Shown: positions 21,923 through 30,793 of the stretch, piece by piece
Numbering within the stretch: position 1 is the stretch's first letter
How the letters are laid out: each line of letters starts with the position of its first letter
Origin: Rhodocyclus gracilis
GTDB taxonomy: Bacteria > Pseudomonadota > Gammaproteobacteria > Burkholderiales > Rhodocyclaceae
Assembly: GCF_009617575.1 (NCBI RefSeq)
Contig: NZ_WIXJ01000010.1
Coordinates: 1-64,000, forward strand
Reading direction: 5' to 3'
DNA: 64,000 nucleotides
Notes under the pieces: model-generated
The model's database searches: none
What the model saw: the letters and a program-made list of their open reading frames with translations, nothing else
Told to the model about the DNA's origin: nothing
Position numbers and translations under genes: made by a program

Positions 21923-22254
21923 GGACATTCCAGAACACGGTTTCACTGCAAGATTGCGAAAGACGCCGCTCCAGCCACTGCAAAAACCGTTCCACATAGA
22001 AAAGAGCGATTTACGCGATACCTCGGCCCAGAACGATCCCCCGACGAGCCAATGTCGCACGGCAGTCAACGACTTTATGCACCATTCATGTGCCCGCGCA
22101 CCACAGTAGTGCAAGCCTGAACCTTCAAGTGGCATGACCGCGCTCACGCCAACGGCTGCGCAAATAACGCCCACTCACTCAGCGATACCGCTTAGGTGGT
22201 ATCCGCGCACTAATCACGCATAATGCTGTCCGGGCAACCTCACTTACGCCGTTC

Positions 22255-25200
22255 ATGCCAACACCACGCTCTGCGTCGCTAAACGTGCCAACCGGCGATC
22301 CGGAACTCGCCAGGGAGCAGGTCATTCCGGAGTCAGCCACGCCAGACTCCGGGCATGAACGCAGCATGCTGGCCGCCTTGAGCCAGACAATCCCCGACCT
22401 CATCTGGCTGAAAGACGCGACGGGTCGGTATCTCGCCTGCAACGCCGCGTTCGAGCGTTTTGTCGGGAGCTCTGCCGGCGAAGTCATCGGCCAGCGCGAT
22501 GAAGCACTGGTCCCCGCCGACATGGCCGCCCACTTCCGCGACAGCGATCAGCACGTCATCGCCACCGGCCAGCCCCTGCTGTTCGAGGAATGGCAGGAAT
22601 TCGCGGACAAAGGTCCGCGCGCACTGAACACGCAGAAATCTCCCGTCTACCACCCCGATGGCCGCCTCCTCGGCGTCCTCGGCATCGCCCGCGACGTCAC
22701 CGAGCGCCATACCGATCAACTCCTGCTCGGTATGCGCGACATCCTCGCCCGCGCTGTCGCCAAAAAGCCACGCCTCGACGGACTCCTGCAACGCATGCTC
22801 GACGCCGCTGTCGTCTTGCCGTGCTTCACCGGAGGTGAAGCCTGGCGACTGCGCGCCGATGGCAGCATCCGGCGCGTCGCCAGTACCGGCGGACGCGAGA
22901 AGACGAACGCCGCTCTGCGCGAGGCCAACAACATCCTACCGAAAAGCTCGCGTCTGGCGCAGCAGATACGGGGCATCCGCCCTTCCTGCATGTGCGCCGG
23001 CCGCAACGATGGGCCACCGGCGTGGTTGCGCTTTGCCGAAACACACGGCACAAGCACCTACACTCCCGGCGACAAGCGCCAGCTGGTCTTGCCGGTCTGC
23101 GTCGAGGGCGTGCCGGTCGCTGCCCTGCTGCTCGATTGCTCGGGCGGGCAATGCCTGCCCGGCAAGATGCCGCACCTCGCCGATACCCTCTGCTCAATGC
23201 TCAGCGATGCCGCCGAGCGTCGCCAATCGCTGATTCACGCCGATCAGCAACAGCAAAACCTGGCCGGCGTCTTTGCCGCCCTCGCCGACCTCGTTTTCGT
23301 CGTCGGTTACGACGGCACGATCATGCATCACAACGCCGCCGTCACCGAGCTACTCGGATTGCGGCCCGCCGGACTGATCGGGCGGCCGCTGACGGCGGCT
23401 TATCCGATGCCGCTCAAGGATGAGGTGGAGCGAGCAATCAACGACGTGCTGACCGGCCAGATCAGCGTCTACACGCTACCTTTGTTGCGCGCTGACGGCA
23501 CCTGGCTCGACGCCGAAACCCGCACGGCACGCGGGCGCTGGAACGGCCGCCCGGCCATCATCGGCGTGACGCGCGACATCAGCGAGCGCGTCCGCACTGA
23601 AACCGCCTTGCGCGAGAGCGAGCAGCGCTTCCGGCAGGTTTTCCAGATGTCGCCCATTGCCGCTTCCTTGTCGCGACTGGAGGACGGCCGCTACCTCGAA
23701 GTCAACGAAGCCTATTCACATCTTTTCGGCTGGTCGCGTTCGGAGTTGCTGCAGTCCAATGCCCTGACGCTCGGCATCTGGGGCAGCGAACGCTCGCGCA
23801 ATGCCTGGATTGCCCGCCTGCACGAGAACAGCCGGCTCGACAGCTACGAAGCCGTCTTCTTCGACCGTCTCGGCAATCCGTGCCAGGTTCTCGTCTCGGC
23901 AACGCTGGTCGTCATCGACGCCGAAGTGTGCTCGCTGACGATGATCTACGACCTCTCCGAGCGCCGCCGCGCGGAAGCGGAGGCCGAGGCCGCGCGCGAT
24001 CTCGTGCGCGATGTCACCGATGCCTTGCCCTTGGCCGTTTTCCGCTACCGCTTCGACGACGACGGGCGCTTCCATCTCCTGTTCGCCAGTCAATCGCTGC
24101 TCGAGCAGTGCGGCGTCGGCAGCAGCGAAGCCATGGCTCATCCGCGGCGGATGCTGGCGCGCATCGCGGTGGAAGAGCAGGGCGCATTCATCGCCGCCGT
24201 GCGACGCGCCTGGCTGCATCAGGAGGCGCTCGACCATGAATTGCGCGTGGCCGCACCCGATGGCGGCGAACGCTGGCTCTATCTGCACTCCGAACCAACC
24301 TGCCTTGCCGACGGTACGTGCGTGCACAACGGCTACTCGCAGGACATCACCGCGCGCCGTCAGGCCGAAGCAGCGAGCCGTCTGGCGGCAGGGGTCTTCG
24401 AGCACGCGCACGAAGGCATTGTCATCTGCAACGCCGATGCCACCATCGTCGACGTCAATCGCAACTTTTGCGAGCTATCCGGCTATTCGCGCGAGGATGT
24501 GCTGGGGCGCAACGCCATCGCCTTGCAAGCCGGCGACCTTGCCGAGAACGTGCTTGAGTCGCTCTACCGGACACTCAAGAAAGAAGGCCACTGGCGAGGC
24601 GAGGTCTGGAGCCGGCGCAAGGACGGCAGCCGCTACGCCGAACGCGTCACGGTGTCGTCGATCCGCACACCGGAAGGCGAGATCAGCCACTACGTGGCGA
24701 TCTTCTCCGACATCACGCTAATCAAGCAGCATCAGCGTGAACTCGAACGCATGGCGCACTACGACGCGCTGACGCAGTTGCCCAACCGCGTTCTCCTCGC
24801 CGACCGCCTGCGCCAGTCGCTGGCGCACGCGAAGCGCTGCGGCCGCATGCTCGGGCTGGCTTACCTCGACCTCGACGGCTTCAAGCCGATCAACGATCAC
24901 TTCGGCCACGACGCCGGCGACCGCCTGCTGGTCGAAGTCGCCCGCCGCCTGCGCAACGCATTGCGCGGCGACGATACGGTCGCACGGCTGGGCGGCGACG
25001 AATTCGTCCTCCTGCTCTCCGAGCTGGGTTCGATTGAAGAGTGCAAGAAGAGCCTAGACCGCATCCTCGACATCGTCGCCTTGCCCTTCCACCAGGAGGA
25101 AGCGCAGTTTTGCGTCACCGCCAGCATCGGCGCCAGCCTCTTTCCACAGGACGACGCCGATCCCGACACCTTGCTGCGCCACGCCGACCAGGCGATGTAC

Positions 25201-26094
25201 CTCGCCAAACAGGCGGGGCGCAACTGCTATCACATCTACGACTCGGAGCAGGATCGCCGCGCCCGCGCCCAGCACGACAGCGTGTCACGTATTCACGACG
25301 CCTTGCAGCGCAACGAGTTCGTCCTCTATTACCAGCCCAAGGTCGACATGCGTCGCGGCCTTGTTTATGGGGCGGAAGCACTGATTCGCTGGCAGCACCC
25401 CGAAAAGGGTTTGCTCGCTCCCAGCGAATTCCTGCCCGACATCGAAAACAGCGACTTCGCCATCACGCTTGGCGAGTGGGTCATGGAAACGGCCATCGAC
25501 CAGCTGGCGCACTGGCGGCAGACGGGTTTAGATATATCGGTGAGCATCAACGTCGCCGCACGCGAAATCGCCGATTCCGGCTTCGTCGATCGCCTGAAGG
25601 CGTCGTTTGCCCGCCATCCCGAGCTCGACCCGTCGGCGCTGGAACTGGAGGTTCTCGAAACAGCGGCCCTGGGCGACGTCGGTCAGGCAACGCGCGTCAT
25701 CGAAGGCTGTCACGCGCTCGGCGTACGTATCGCGCTCGACGACTTCGGCACCGGCTATTCGTCGCTGACCTATTTCCGCCGCCTGCCGGTCGATACCCTC
25801 AAGATCGACCGTTCCTTCGTGCGCGACATGCTCTGCGACGAAGAGGATTTCGCCATTGTCGAAGCGGTGATTGCGCTGACCCGCGCCTTCCACCGCCAGG
25901 TCGTCGCCGAGGGCGTCGAGAGTTCGGAACATGGCCTTGCGCTGCTGCATCTTGGCTGCGATCAAGCGCAAGGCTACGGCATCGCCCGACCCATGCCAGC
26001 GGCGGAGTTGCCCGCCTGGGTCGCCGCCTTTACGCCCGATCGCGTCTGGTCGAGGGAAGATCTCTCACTGAACACACTGTTTTCAGTGACCTGA
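22255..26094 (+). CDS. multi-PAS/GAF GGDEF-EAL cyclic-di-GMP signalling protein
   Basis: This 1279-aa soluble protein probably makes and/or degrades cyclic di-GMP. The order read from the sequence is PAS (about 38-150), GAF-like (about 160-320), PAS (335-445), PAS (455-570), PAS (585-700), PAS (715-830), GGDEF (about 840-1005) and EAL (about 1020-1265). GGDEF at 913-917 and EAL at 1041-1043 are intact, as is DDFGTGYSS in the EAL domain, so both activities are possible. There is no membrane segment. It is divergent from the chemoreceptor, sharing an upstream region of a few hundred bases at most, and could respond to redox or a small ligand through its PAS domains. Confidence 0.92.
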   Translation: MPTPRSASLNVPTGDPELAREQVIPESATPDSGHERSMLAALSQTIPDLIWLKDATGRYLACNAAFERFVGSSAGEVIGQRDEALVPADMAAHFRDSDQHVIATGQPLLFEEWQEFADKGPRALNTQKSPVYHPDGRLLGVLGIARDVTERHTDQLLLGMRDILARAVAKKPRLDGLLQRMLDAAVVLPCFTGGEAWRLRADGSIRRVASTGGREKTNAALREANNILPKSSRLAQQIRGIRPSCMCAGRNDGPPAWLRFAETHGTSTYTPGDKRQLVLPVCVEGVPVAALLLDCSGGQCLPGKMPHLADTLCSMLSDAAERRQSLIHADQQQQNLAGVFAALADLVFVVGYDGTIMHHNAAVTELLGLRPAGLIGRPLTAAYPMPLKDEVERAINDVLTGQISVYTLPLLRADGTWLDAETRTARGRWNGRPAIIGVTRDISERVRTETALRESEQRFRQVFQMSPIAASLSRLEDGRYLEVNEAYSHLFGWSRSELLQSNALTLGIWGSERSRNAWIARLHENSRLDSYEAVFFDRLGNPCQVLVSATLVVIDAEVCSLTMIYDLSERRRAEAEAEAARDLVRDVTDALPLAVFRYRFDDDGRFHLLFASQSLLEQCGVGSSEAMAHPRRMLARIAVEEQGAFIAAVRRAWLHQEALDHELRVAAPDGGERWLYLHSEPTCLADGTCVHNGYSQDITARRQAEAASRLAAGVFEHAHEGIVICNADATIVDVNRNFCELSGYSREDVLGRNAIALQAGDLAENVLESLYRTLKKEGHWRGEVWSRRKDGSRYAERVTVSSIRTPEGEISHYVAIFSDITLIKQHQRELERMAHYDALTQLPNRVLLADRLRQSLAHAKRCGRMLGLAYLDLDGFKPINDHFGHDAGDRLLVEVARRLRNALRGDDTVARLGGDEFVLLLSELGSIEECKKSLDRILDIVALPFHQEEAQFCVTASIGASLFPQDDADPDTLLRHADQAMYLAKQAGRNCYHIYDSEQDRRARAQHDSVSRIHDALQRNEFVLYYQPKVDMRRGLVYGAEALIRWQHPEKGLLAPSEFLPDIENSDFAITLGEWVMETAIDQLAHWRQTGLDISVSINVAAREIADSGFVDRLKASFARHPELDPSALELEVLETAALGDVGQATRVIEGCHALGVRIALDDFGTGYSSLTYFRRLPVDTLKIDRSFVRDMLCDEEDFAIVEAVIALTRAFHRQVVAEGVESSEHGLALLHLGCDQAQGYGIARPMPAAELPAWVAAFTPDRVWSREDLSLNTLFSVT

Positions 26095-26104
26095 CCGCCG
26101 CCGC

Positions 26105-26890
26105 ATGGATCTCGATCCGCTTGTCCTTGCCGCACTCGGCGCGACGGCCTTTTGCGCTGGTTTTATCGATTCCGTCGTCGGCGGTGGCGGTTTGCTTCAG
26201 ATTCCGGCGCTCTTCTCGGCGCTGCCGCGTGAGTTGCCGGCGACTCTCTTTGGCACGAACAAGATCGCCAGCATCGTCGGCACCGCCAATGCGGCCTGGC
26301 GCTACGCCCGCCACGTAAAGATGCCCTGGCGGACGACACTGCCGGCGGCCAGCGCGGCGCTCGTCTGCTCCTACCTTGGCGCCATGGCGGTGACGTATCT
26401 GCCGCGCGAACTGCTGCGCCCGCTGATCCTGTTGCTCCTCATCGGAGCCGCGATCTACACTTTTCGGCGCAAGGAATTTGGCGCGACACACCAGCCACGC
26501 CATAGCGGCCAGCGCGAGATACTGCTGGCGCTGCTCCTTGGCGGCAGCATCGGCTTTTACGACGGATTTTTCGGACCGGGAACGGGCAGCTTCCTGATAT
26601 TTCTCTTCGTCCGCGTTTTCGGCTTTGACTTTCTGCACGCGTCCGCTGCGGCAAAGATCGTCAACGTCGCAACCAACCTCGCTGCAACAGCCTACTTCGT
26701 ACCGCATGGCTACTACCTGCTGCTCGTCGGCAGCCTGATGGCGGTCGCCAACGTCGGCGGCTCCTTCGTCGGCACACGTCTGGCGCTGAAAAACGGCAGC
26801 GCTTTCGTACGCACGATCTTTCTTTTTGTCGTCAGCGCGTTGATCGTCAAATTTGCTTGGGATACCGTTCGCCACGGTTTGGCCGCATAA
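26105..26890 (+). CDS. TauE/SafE-family (sulfite/organosulfonate) membrane transporter
   Basis: This 261-aa integral membrane protein has about seven to eight hydrophobic segments. The glycine-rich family motifs are present: FIDSVVGGGGLLQIPAL near the N-terminus and GFYDGFFGPGTGSF in the middle. TauE/SafE proteins export sulfite, sulfoacetate or other small anions; the substrate here is unknown. It starts ten bases after the GGDEF-EAL gene and may be cotranscribed. The DnaA-box-rich gap follows it. Confidence 0.88.
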   Translation: MDLDPLVLAALGATAFCAGFIDSVVGGGGLLQIPALFSALPRELPATLFGTNKIASIVGTANAAWRYARHVKMPWRTTLPAASAALVCSYLGAMAVTYLPRELLRPLILLLLIGAAIYTFRRKEFGATHQPRHSGQREILLALLLGGSIGFYDGFFGPGTGSFLIFLFVRVFGFDFLHASAAAKIVNVATNLAATAYFVPHGYYLLLVGSLMAVANVGGSFVGTRLALKNGSAFVRTIFLFVVSALIVKFAWDTVRHGLAA

Positions 26891-26907
26891 AAGAGGGCGA
26901 ATCAGCC

Positions 26908-27128
26908 TGTGGATAAACCCGCGTGAACACTGTGGATGTGAACTGGACAAGCCGTGAAGCCCCCTCCTGTGGATAACTTATCCAAAACTGCCCACAGCGG
27001 GATACAGACTTTTTGCAGTCCACTTTTTTAGCGATAACTGACTGCTTTTAGGGTTTTTTATGAACTTATCCACAGACTTGTTACGCATATTGTGTTTACT
27101 GTTTTTAGAATTCAAACCCTTATAAAAC
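26908..27128. other. candidate chromosomal origin (oriC): DnaA-box cluster and AT-rich DNA
   Basis: Exact DnaA boxes lie at 26908-26916 (TGTGGATAA), 26968-26976 (TGTGGATAA) and 27066-27074 (TTATCCACA). One-mismatch or weaker boxes are at 26931-26939 (TGTGGATGT) and 26978-26986 (TTATCCAAA). The stretch 27005-27128 is strikingly A/T-rich, with several T-runs, in an otherwise GC-rich genome, as expected of an unwinding element. No coding frame is present. It lies between mnmE- and mnmG-side genes near parAB, a usual place for a proteobacterial origin. Confidence 0.65.
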
Positions 27129-27219
27129 AACGAAAGCGCGCACGCCGAGCCACGCGGATTGCTGACAAAGCAGCGCAACCGTCGCTCAAGCGTCGTGTGC
27201 CGAACATCGGGAGAGCATC

Positions 27220-28365
27220 ATGAAGGGTCGTTTCATCGTTGCCGGCATTGCCGCGTGTCTTTGTGCCTCGCTGGCGACTGCCGACATCAACGTCGGCGTC
27301 ACGGTGTCTGCCACCGGGCCGGCCGCATCGCTCGGGATTCCGGAGAAAAACACCATTGCCCTGCTGCCGCCAACGATTGCCGGGCAGAAGGTCAATTACA
27401 TCGTTCTCGATGACGCCTCGGACACGACGACGGCCGTCAAGAACGCGCGCAAGCTCATCGCCGAGAACAAGGTCGATCTGCTGATCGGCTCGACGACGAC
27501 GCCCAATTCGCTGGCCATGATCGACGTTGCCGCCGAGAGCGAAACACCGATGATCTCGATGGCCGCTGCGGCGCGGATCGTCGAACCGATGGACGAAAAA
27601 CGCGCCTGGGTTTTCAAGGTCGCCCAGAATGACGCACAGATGGTCCTGGCGATCATCGAAAACATGACGAACGCCAACGTGCGCAGCGTTGCCTTCATGG
27701 GCTTCGCCGATGCTTACGGCGAAGGCTGGTGGAACGAGTTCGCCAGGATCGCCGAGGCCCGGAAGATCCGCATCATCGGCAACGAGCGCTATCAGCGCAA
27801 CGACACCAGCGTGACCGGGCAAGTGCTGAAACTGCTCGCCGCCAAGCCGGACGCCATCCTCATCGGCGCCGCCGGCACGCCTGCGGCACTGCCGCAGAAA
27901 ACCTTGCGCGAGCGTGGCTTTAAAGGATTGATTTATCAGAGTTCGGGTGTTGCCAACAGCGATTTTTTGCGCGTTTGCGGCAAGGACTGCGAAGCCGCGC
28001 TTCTCCCCGCCGGGCCGGTGCTGGTTGCCGCACAGCTCCCGGATAGCGCGCCGAACAAGAAAATCGCCCTCGACTACGTCGGGCGCTACGAAGCGGCATA
28101 CGGAAAAGGCAGTGTCTCGACTTTTGGCGCGCACGCCTGGGATGCCGGCCTGCTCCTTGCCGCGACGGCACCGCAGGCACTGAAAAAAGCGGCACCCGGA
28201 ACGCGCGAGTTTCGCAAGGCGCTGCGGGACGCGCTGGAAGGCGTCAAAAATCTGACCGTCTCGCATGGCGTTATCAACATGAGCGCACAGGATCACCTTG
28301 GCTTCGATCAGCGCGCCCGCGTCATGGTGCGGGTGGAAAACGCCGGCTGGAAGCTCGCTCGCTAG
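27220..28365 (+). CDS. branched-chain amino-acid-type ABC substrate-binding protein (first copy)
   Basis: This periplasmic receptor of the HAAT/Liv family has 381 aa. A signal peptide of about 21 residues (MKGRFIVAGIAACLCASLATA) precedes the mature start DINVGVTVSATGPAASLG, the Peripla_BP_6 fold. GGGAG lies upstream of the ATG. It is closely similar along its whole length to the next gene, indicating tandem duplication. The ligand is unknown; this subfamily binds branched-chain amino acids, amides or aromatic acids. Confidence 0.93.
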   Translation: MKGRFIVAGIAACLCASLATADINVGVTVSATGPAASLGIPEKNTIALLPPTIAGQKVNYIVLDDASDTTTAVKNARKLIAENKVDLLIGSTTTPNSLAMIDVAAESETPMISMAAAARIVEPMDEKRAWVFKVAQNDAQMVLAIIENMTNANVRSVAFMGFADAYGEGWWNEFARIAEARKIRIIGNERYQRNDTSVTGQVLKLLAAKPDAILIGAAGTPAALPQKTLRERGFKGLIYQSSGVANSDFLRVCGKDCEAALLPAGPVLVAAQLPDSAPNKKIALDYVGRYEAAYGKGSVSTFGAHAWDAGLLLAATAPQALKKAAPGTREFRKALRDALEGVKNLTVSHGVINMSAQDHLGFDQRARVMVRVENAGWKLAR

Positions 28366-28530
28366 ACATTACGAAGTCATTTCGTAGCGACTTTAGAGCC
28401 ATTTACGCCGACGGAAGGGCGGCGCTACCGGGACGCAGCGCACGTATCGGGCGGGCAAGGGCGGCGGGTTTTGGGTATCATGGCGCGTTTTAGCAGCCGT
28501 CCGATCGACCGTTTTACGGAGCGAACGCCC

Positions 28531-29688
28531 ATGTCCAGTCCTTCTTTCGCCAGCACGCGTCTTGCCGTTTTGTCCTTGGCACTCGTCAGCCTGTCGGCTT
28601 TCGCCGACATCAACGTCGGCGTCAGCGTATCGGCGACCGGCCCGGCAGCCTCGCTCGGCATTCCGGAAAAGAACACCATCGCCTTGCTGCCGAAGACGAT
28701 AGGCGGACAAAAAGTGAATTACATCGTTCTCGACGATGCCACCGACACGACCTCGGCGGTGAAGAACATGCGCAAGCTTGTCGCCGAGGACAAGGTCGAT
28801 GTCGTGATCGGCTCGACCACGGCGCCGAACTCGCTGGCGATGACGGACATCGCCGCCGAATCGGAAACGCCGCTCATTTCGCTGGCCGGTTCCGCGATCA
28901 TCGTCGAGCCCGTCGACGCGAAGCGACACTGGGTCTTCAAGACCGCGCAAAACGACGCGCACATGGCAACGGCCATCGTCGAGCACATGCTCAACAACAA
29001 GGTGCAGACCGTCGCCTTCATCGGTTTTGCCGACGCCTACGGCGAGGGCTGGTTCAAGGAATTCGCCAAGATCGCTGAAGCCCGCAAGATCCGCATCGTG
29101 GCGAGCGAGCGCTTTCAGCGTAACGACACCTCGGTCACCGGTCAGGCGCTGAAAATCATCGCTGCCAAGCCGGATGCGGTCCTGATTGGCGCTGCCGGTA
29201 CACCGGCCGTGCTGCCGCAGAAGACCCTGAAGGAAAAGGGGTTCAAGGGGTTCGTCTATCAGACGCACGGCGTCGCCAACAGCGAGTTCCTGCGCATTGG
29301 CGGCAAGGACGTCGAAGGCGCCTTGCTGCCGGTCGGGCCGCTGGTCGTCGCCGCGCAGTTGCCGGATTCCGCGCCGTCAAAGAAGGTGGCGCTCGATTTC
29401 ATCACCCGCTATGAAACGGCTTACGGCAAAGGCACGGTCAGTGCCTTCGGTGGCCACGCCTGGGATGCCGGCCTGCTGCTCGGCGCGGCCATTCCGCAGG
29501 CACTGAAGAAGGCGCAACCGGGTACGCGGGAATTCCGCTCGGCCCTGCGCGATGCCCTTGAGGGCGTGAAGAACCTGCCGGCGGCGCACGGCGTGTTCAA
29601 TCTGAACGCACAGGATCATCAAGGCTTTGACCAGCGCGCCCGCGTCATGGCCCGTATCGAAGGTGGCACCTGGAAACTCGTCAAGTAA
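28531..29688 (+). CDS. branched-chain amino-acid-type ABC substrate-binding protein (second copy)
   Basis: This 385-aa paralogue of the preceding receptor shares runs such as SATGPAASLGIPEKNTIALL and GFADAYGEGW. The ATG at 28531, with GGAG about ten bases upstream, gives a clean signal peptide ending LSAFA. The ATG at 28471 would add an unlikely basic extension. Two receptors ahead of a single permease/ATPase set suggest that they feed the same channel with different ligands or under different conditions. The 165-bp gap between the copies carries a small hairpin TACGAA-gtcat-TTCGTA at 28370-28386. Confidence 0.93.
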   Translation: MSSPSFASTRLAVLSLALVSLSAFADINVGVSVSATGPAASLGIPEKNTIALLPKTIGGQKVNYIVLDDATDTTSAVKNMRKLVAEDKVDVVIGSTTAPNSLAMTDIAAESETPLISLAGSAIIVEPVDAKRHWVFKTAQNDAHMATAIVEHMLNNKVQTVAFIGFADAYGEGWFKEFAKIAEARKIRIVASERFQRNDTSVTGQALKIIAAKPDAVLIGAAGTPAVLPQKTLKEKGFKGFVYQTHGVANSEFLRIGGKDVEGALLPVGPLVVAAQLPDSAPSKKVALDFITRYETAYGKGTVSAFGGHAWDAGLLLGAAIPQALKKAQPGTREFRSALRDALEGVKNLPAAHGVFNLNAQDHQGFDQRARVMARIEGGTWKLVK

Positions 29689-29755
29689 GCCGGTCGCATT
29701 GGCGCGCACTTCGCCTTAGGGCGGCGCACGTCGCGTTCGCCGCGCGCATTCGCTG

Positions 29756-30793
29756 ATGGACCTGCAGATCGCATTGCTGCTGGGGCAGGATGGCATCACC
29801 AACGGTGCCATCTATGCCCTGTTGTCGCTCGCCCTGGTGCTGGTGTTTACCGTCACACGCGTGATTTTCATTCCGCAGGGCGAATTCGTCGCTTTTGGCG
29901 CTCTGACGTTGGCCAGCCTGCAGACGGGCGTGCTGCCCGGAACGCTCTGGCTGCTGATCGGGCTCGGCGCCGTGGCGGGCCTCATCGATACCGTGTTTGC
30001 CCTGCGTGACCGGCAGTTGCAGCGGATTCCGCGCATTCTCGGCATCAACCTGGCGCTACCGCTGGCACTGGCGGGTTTGCTGGCGAACATTCCGCTGTCG
30101 AGTCTCGGTTTGCCGATTCAGGTGTTGCTGACGCTGGCCGTGGTCGTGCCGCTCGGCCCGCTGATTTACCGCCTGGTTTTTCAACCGATTGCTGAAGCCT
30201 CGGTGCTCGTGCTGCTGATCGTCGCCGTCTCGGTGCACGTGACGCTGACCGGGCTGGGCCTCTTTTTCTTCGGCGCCGAGGGATCGCGGACGCCGAGTTT
30301 TACCGATGCGAGCTTCGAGATCGGTGACGCCATGATTCAGGGACAGACCCTGCTCGTCGTCGCTGCCAGCCTGACGCTCATCGTCGCGCTCTACCTGTTT
30401 TTCGAGCGCACTTTGTGGGGCAAGGCTTTGCGCGCTACCGCCATGAATCGCACCGGCGCCCGCCTGATGGGCATTTCCGCAACGATGGCGGGCAAGCTGT
30501 CGTTTTCGGTGGCGGCACTGATCGGCGCTTTCTCCGGCATTCTCATTTCGCCGATCACGACGATTTACTACGACTCCGGTTTTCTCATCGGCCTGAAGGG
30601 TTTTGTCGGCGCCATCGTCGGGGGGCTCGGCAGCTATCCGCTGGCGGCGGCTGGCGCCGTGATGGTCGGTCTGCTCGAATCGTATTCGTCGTTCTGGGCG
30701 AGCGCTTTCAAGGAAGTGATCGTGTTTACGCTGATCATTCCCGTGTTGGTCTGGCGTTCGCTGACGACGCGCCACACCGAGGAGGAAGAATGA
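29756..30793 (+). CDS. livH: ABC transporter permease, LivH type
   Basis: This 345-aa inner-membrane permease of a branched-chain amino-acid-type transporter begins MDLQIALLLGQDGITNGAIY. It has about eight to nine hydrophobic segments and the family loop GKALRATAMNRTGARLMGI that contacts the ATPase. It overlaps the next gene by four bases (ATGA). The ribosome site before the ATG is weak, which fits translation from an operon message. Confidence 0.93.
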   Translation: MDLQIALLLGQDGITNGAIYALLSLALVLVFTVTRVIFIPQGEFVAFGALTLASLQTGVLPGTLWLLIGLGAVAGLIDTVFALRDRQLQRIPRILGINLALPLALAGLLANIPLSSLGLPIQVLLTLAVVVPLGPLIYRLVFQPIAEASVLVLLIVAVSVHVTLTGLGLFFFGAEGSRTPSFTDASFEIGDAMIQGQTLLVVAASLTLIVALYLFFERTLWGKALRATAMNRTGARLMGISATMAGKLSFSVAALIGAFSGILISPITTIYYDSGFLIGLKGFVGAIVGGLGSYPLAAAGAVMVGLLESYSSFWASAFKEVIVFTLIIPVLVWRSLTTRHTEEEE

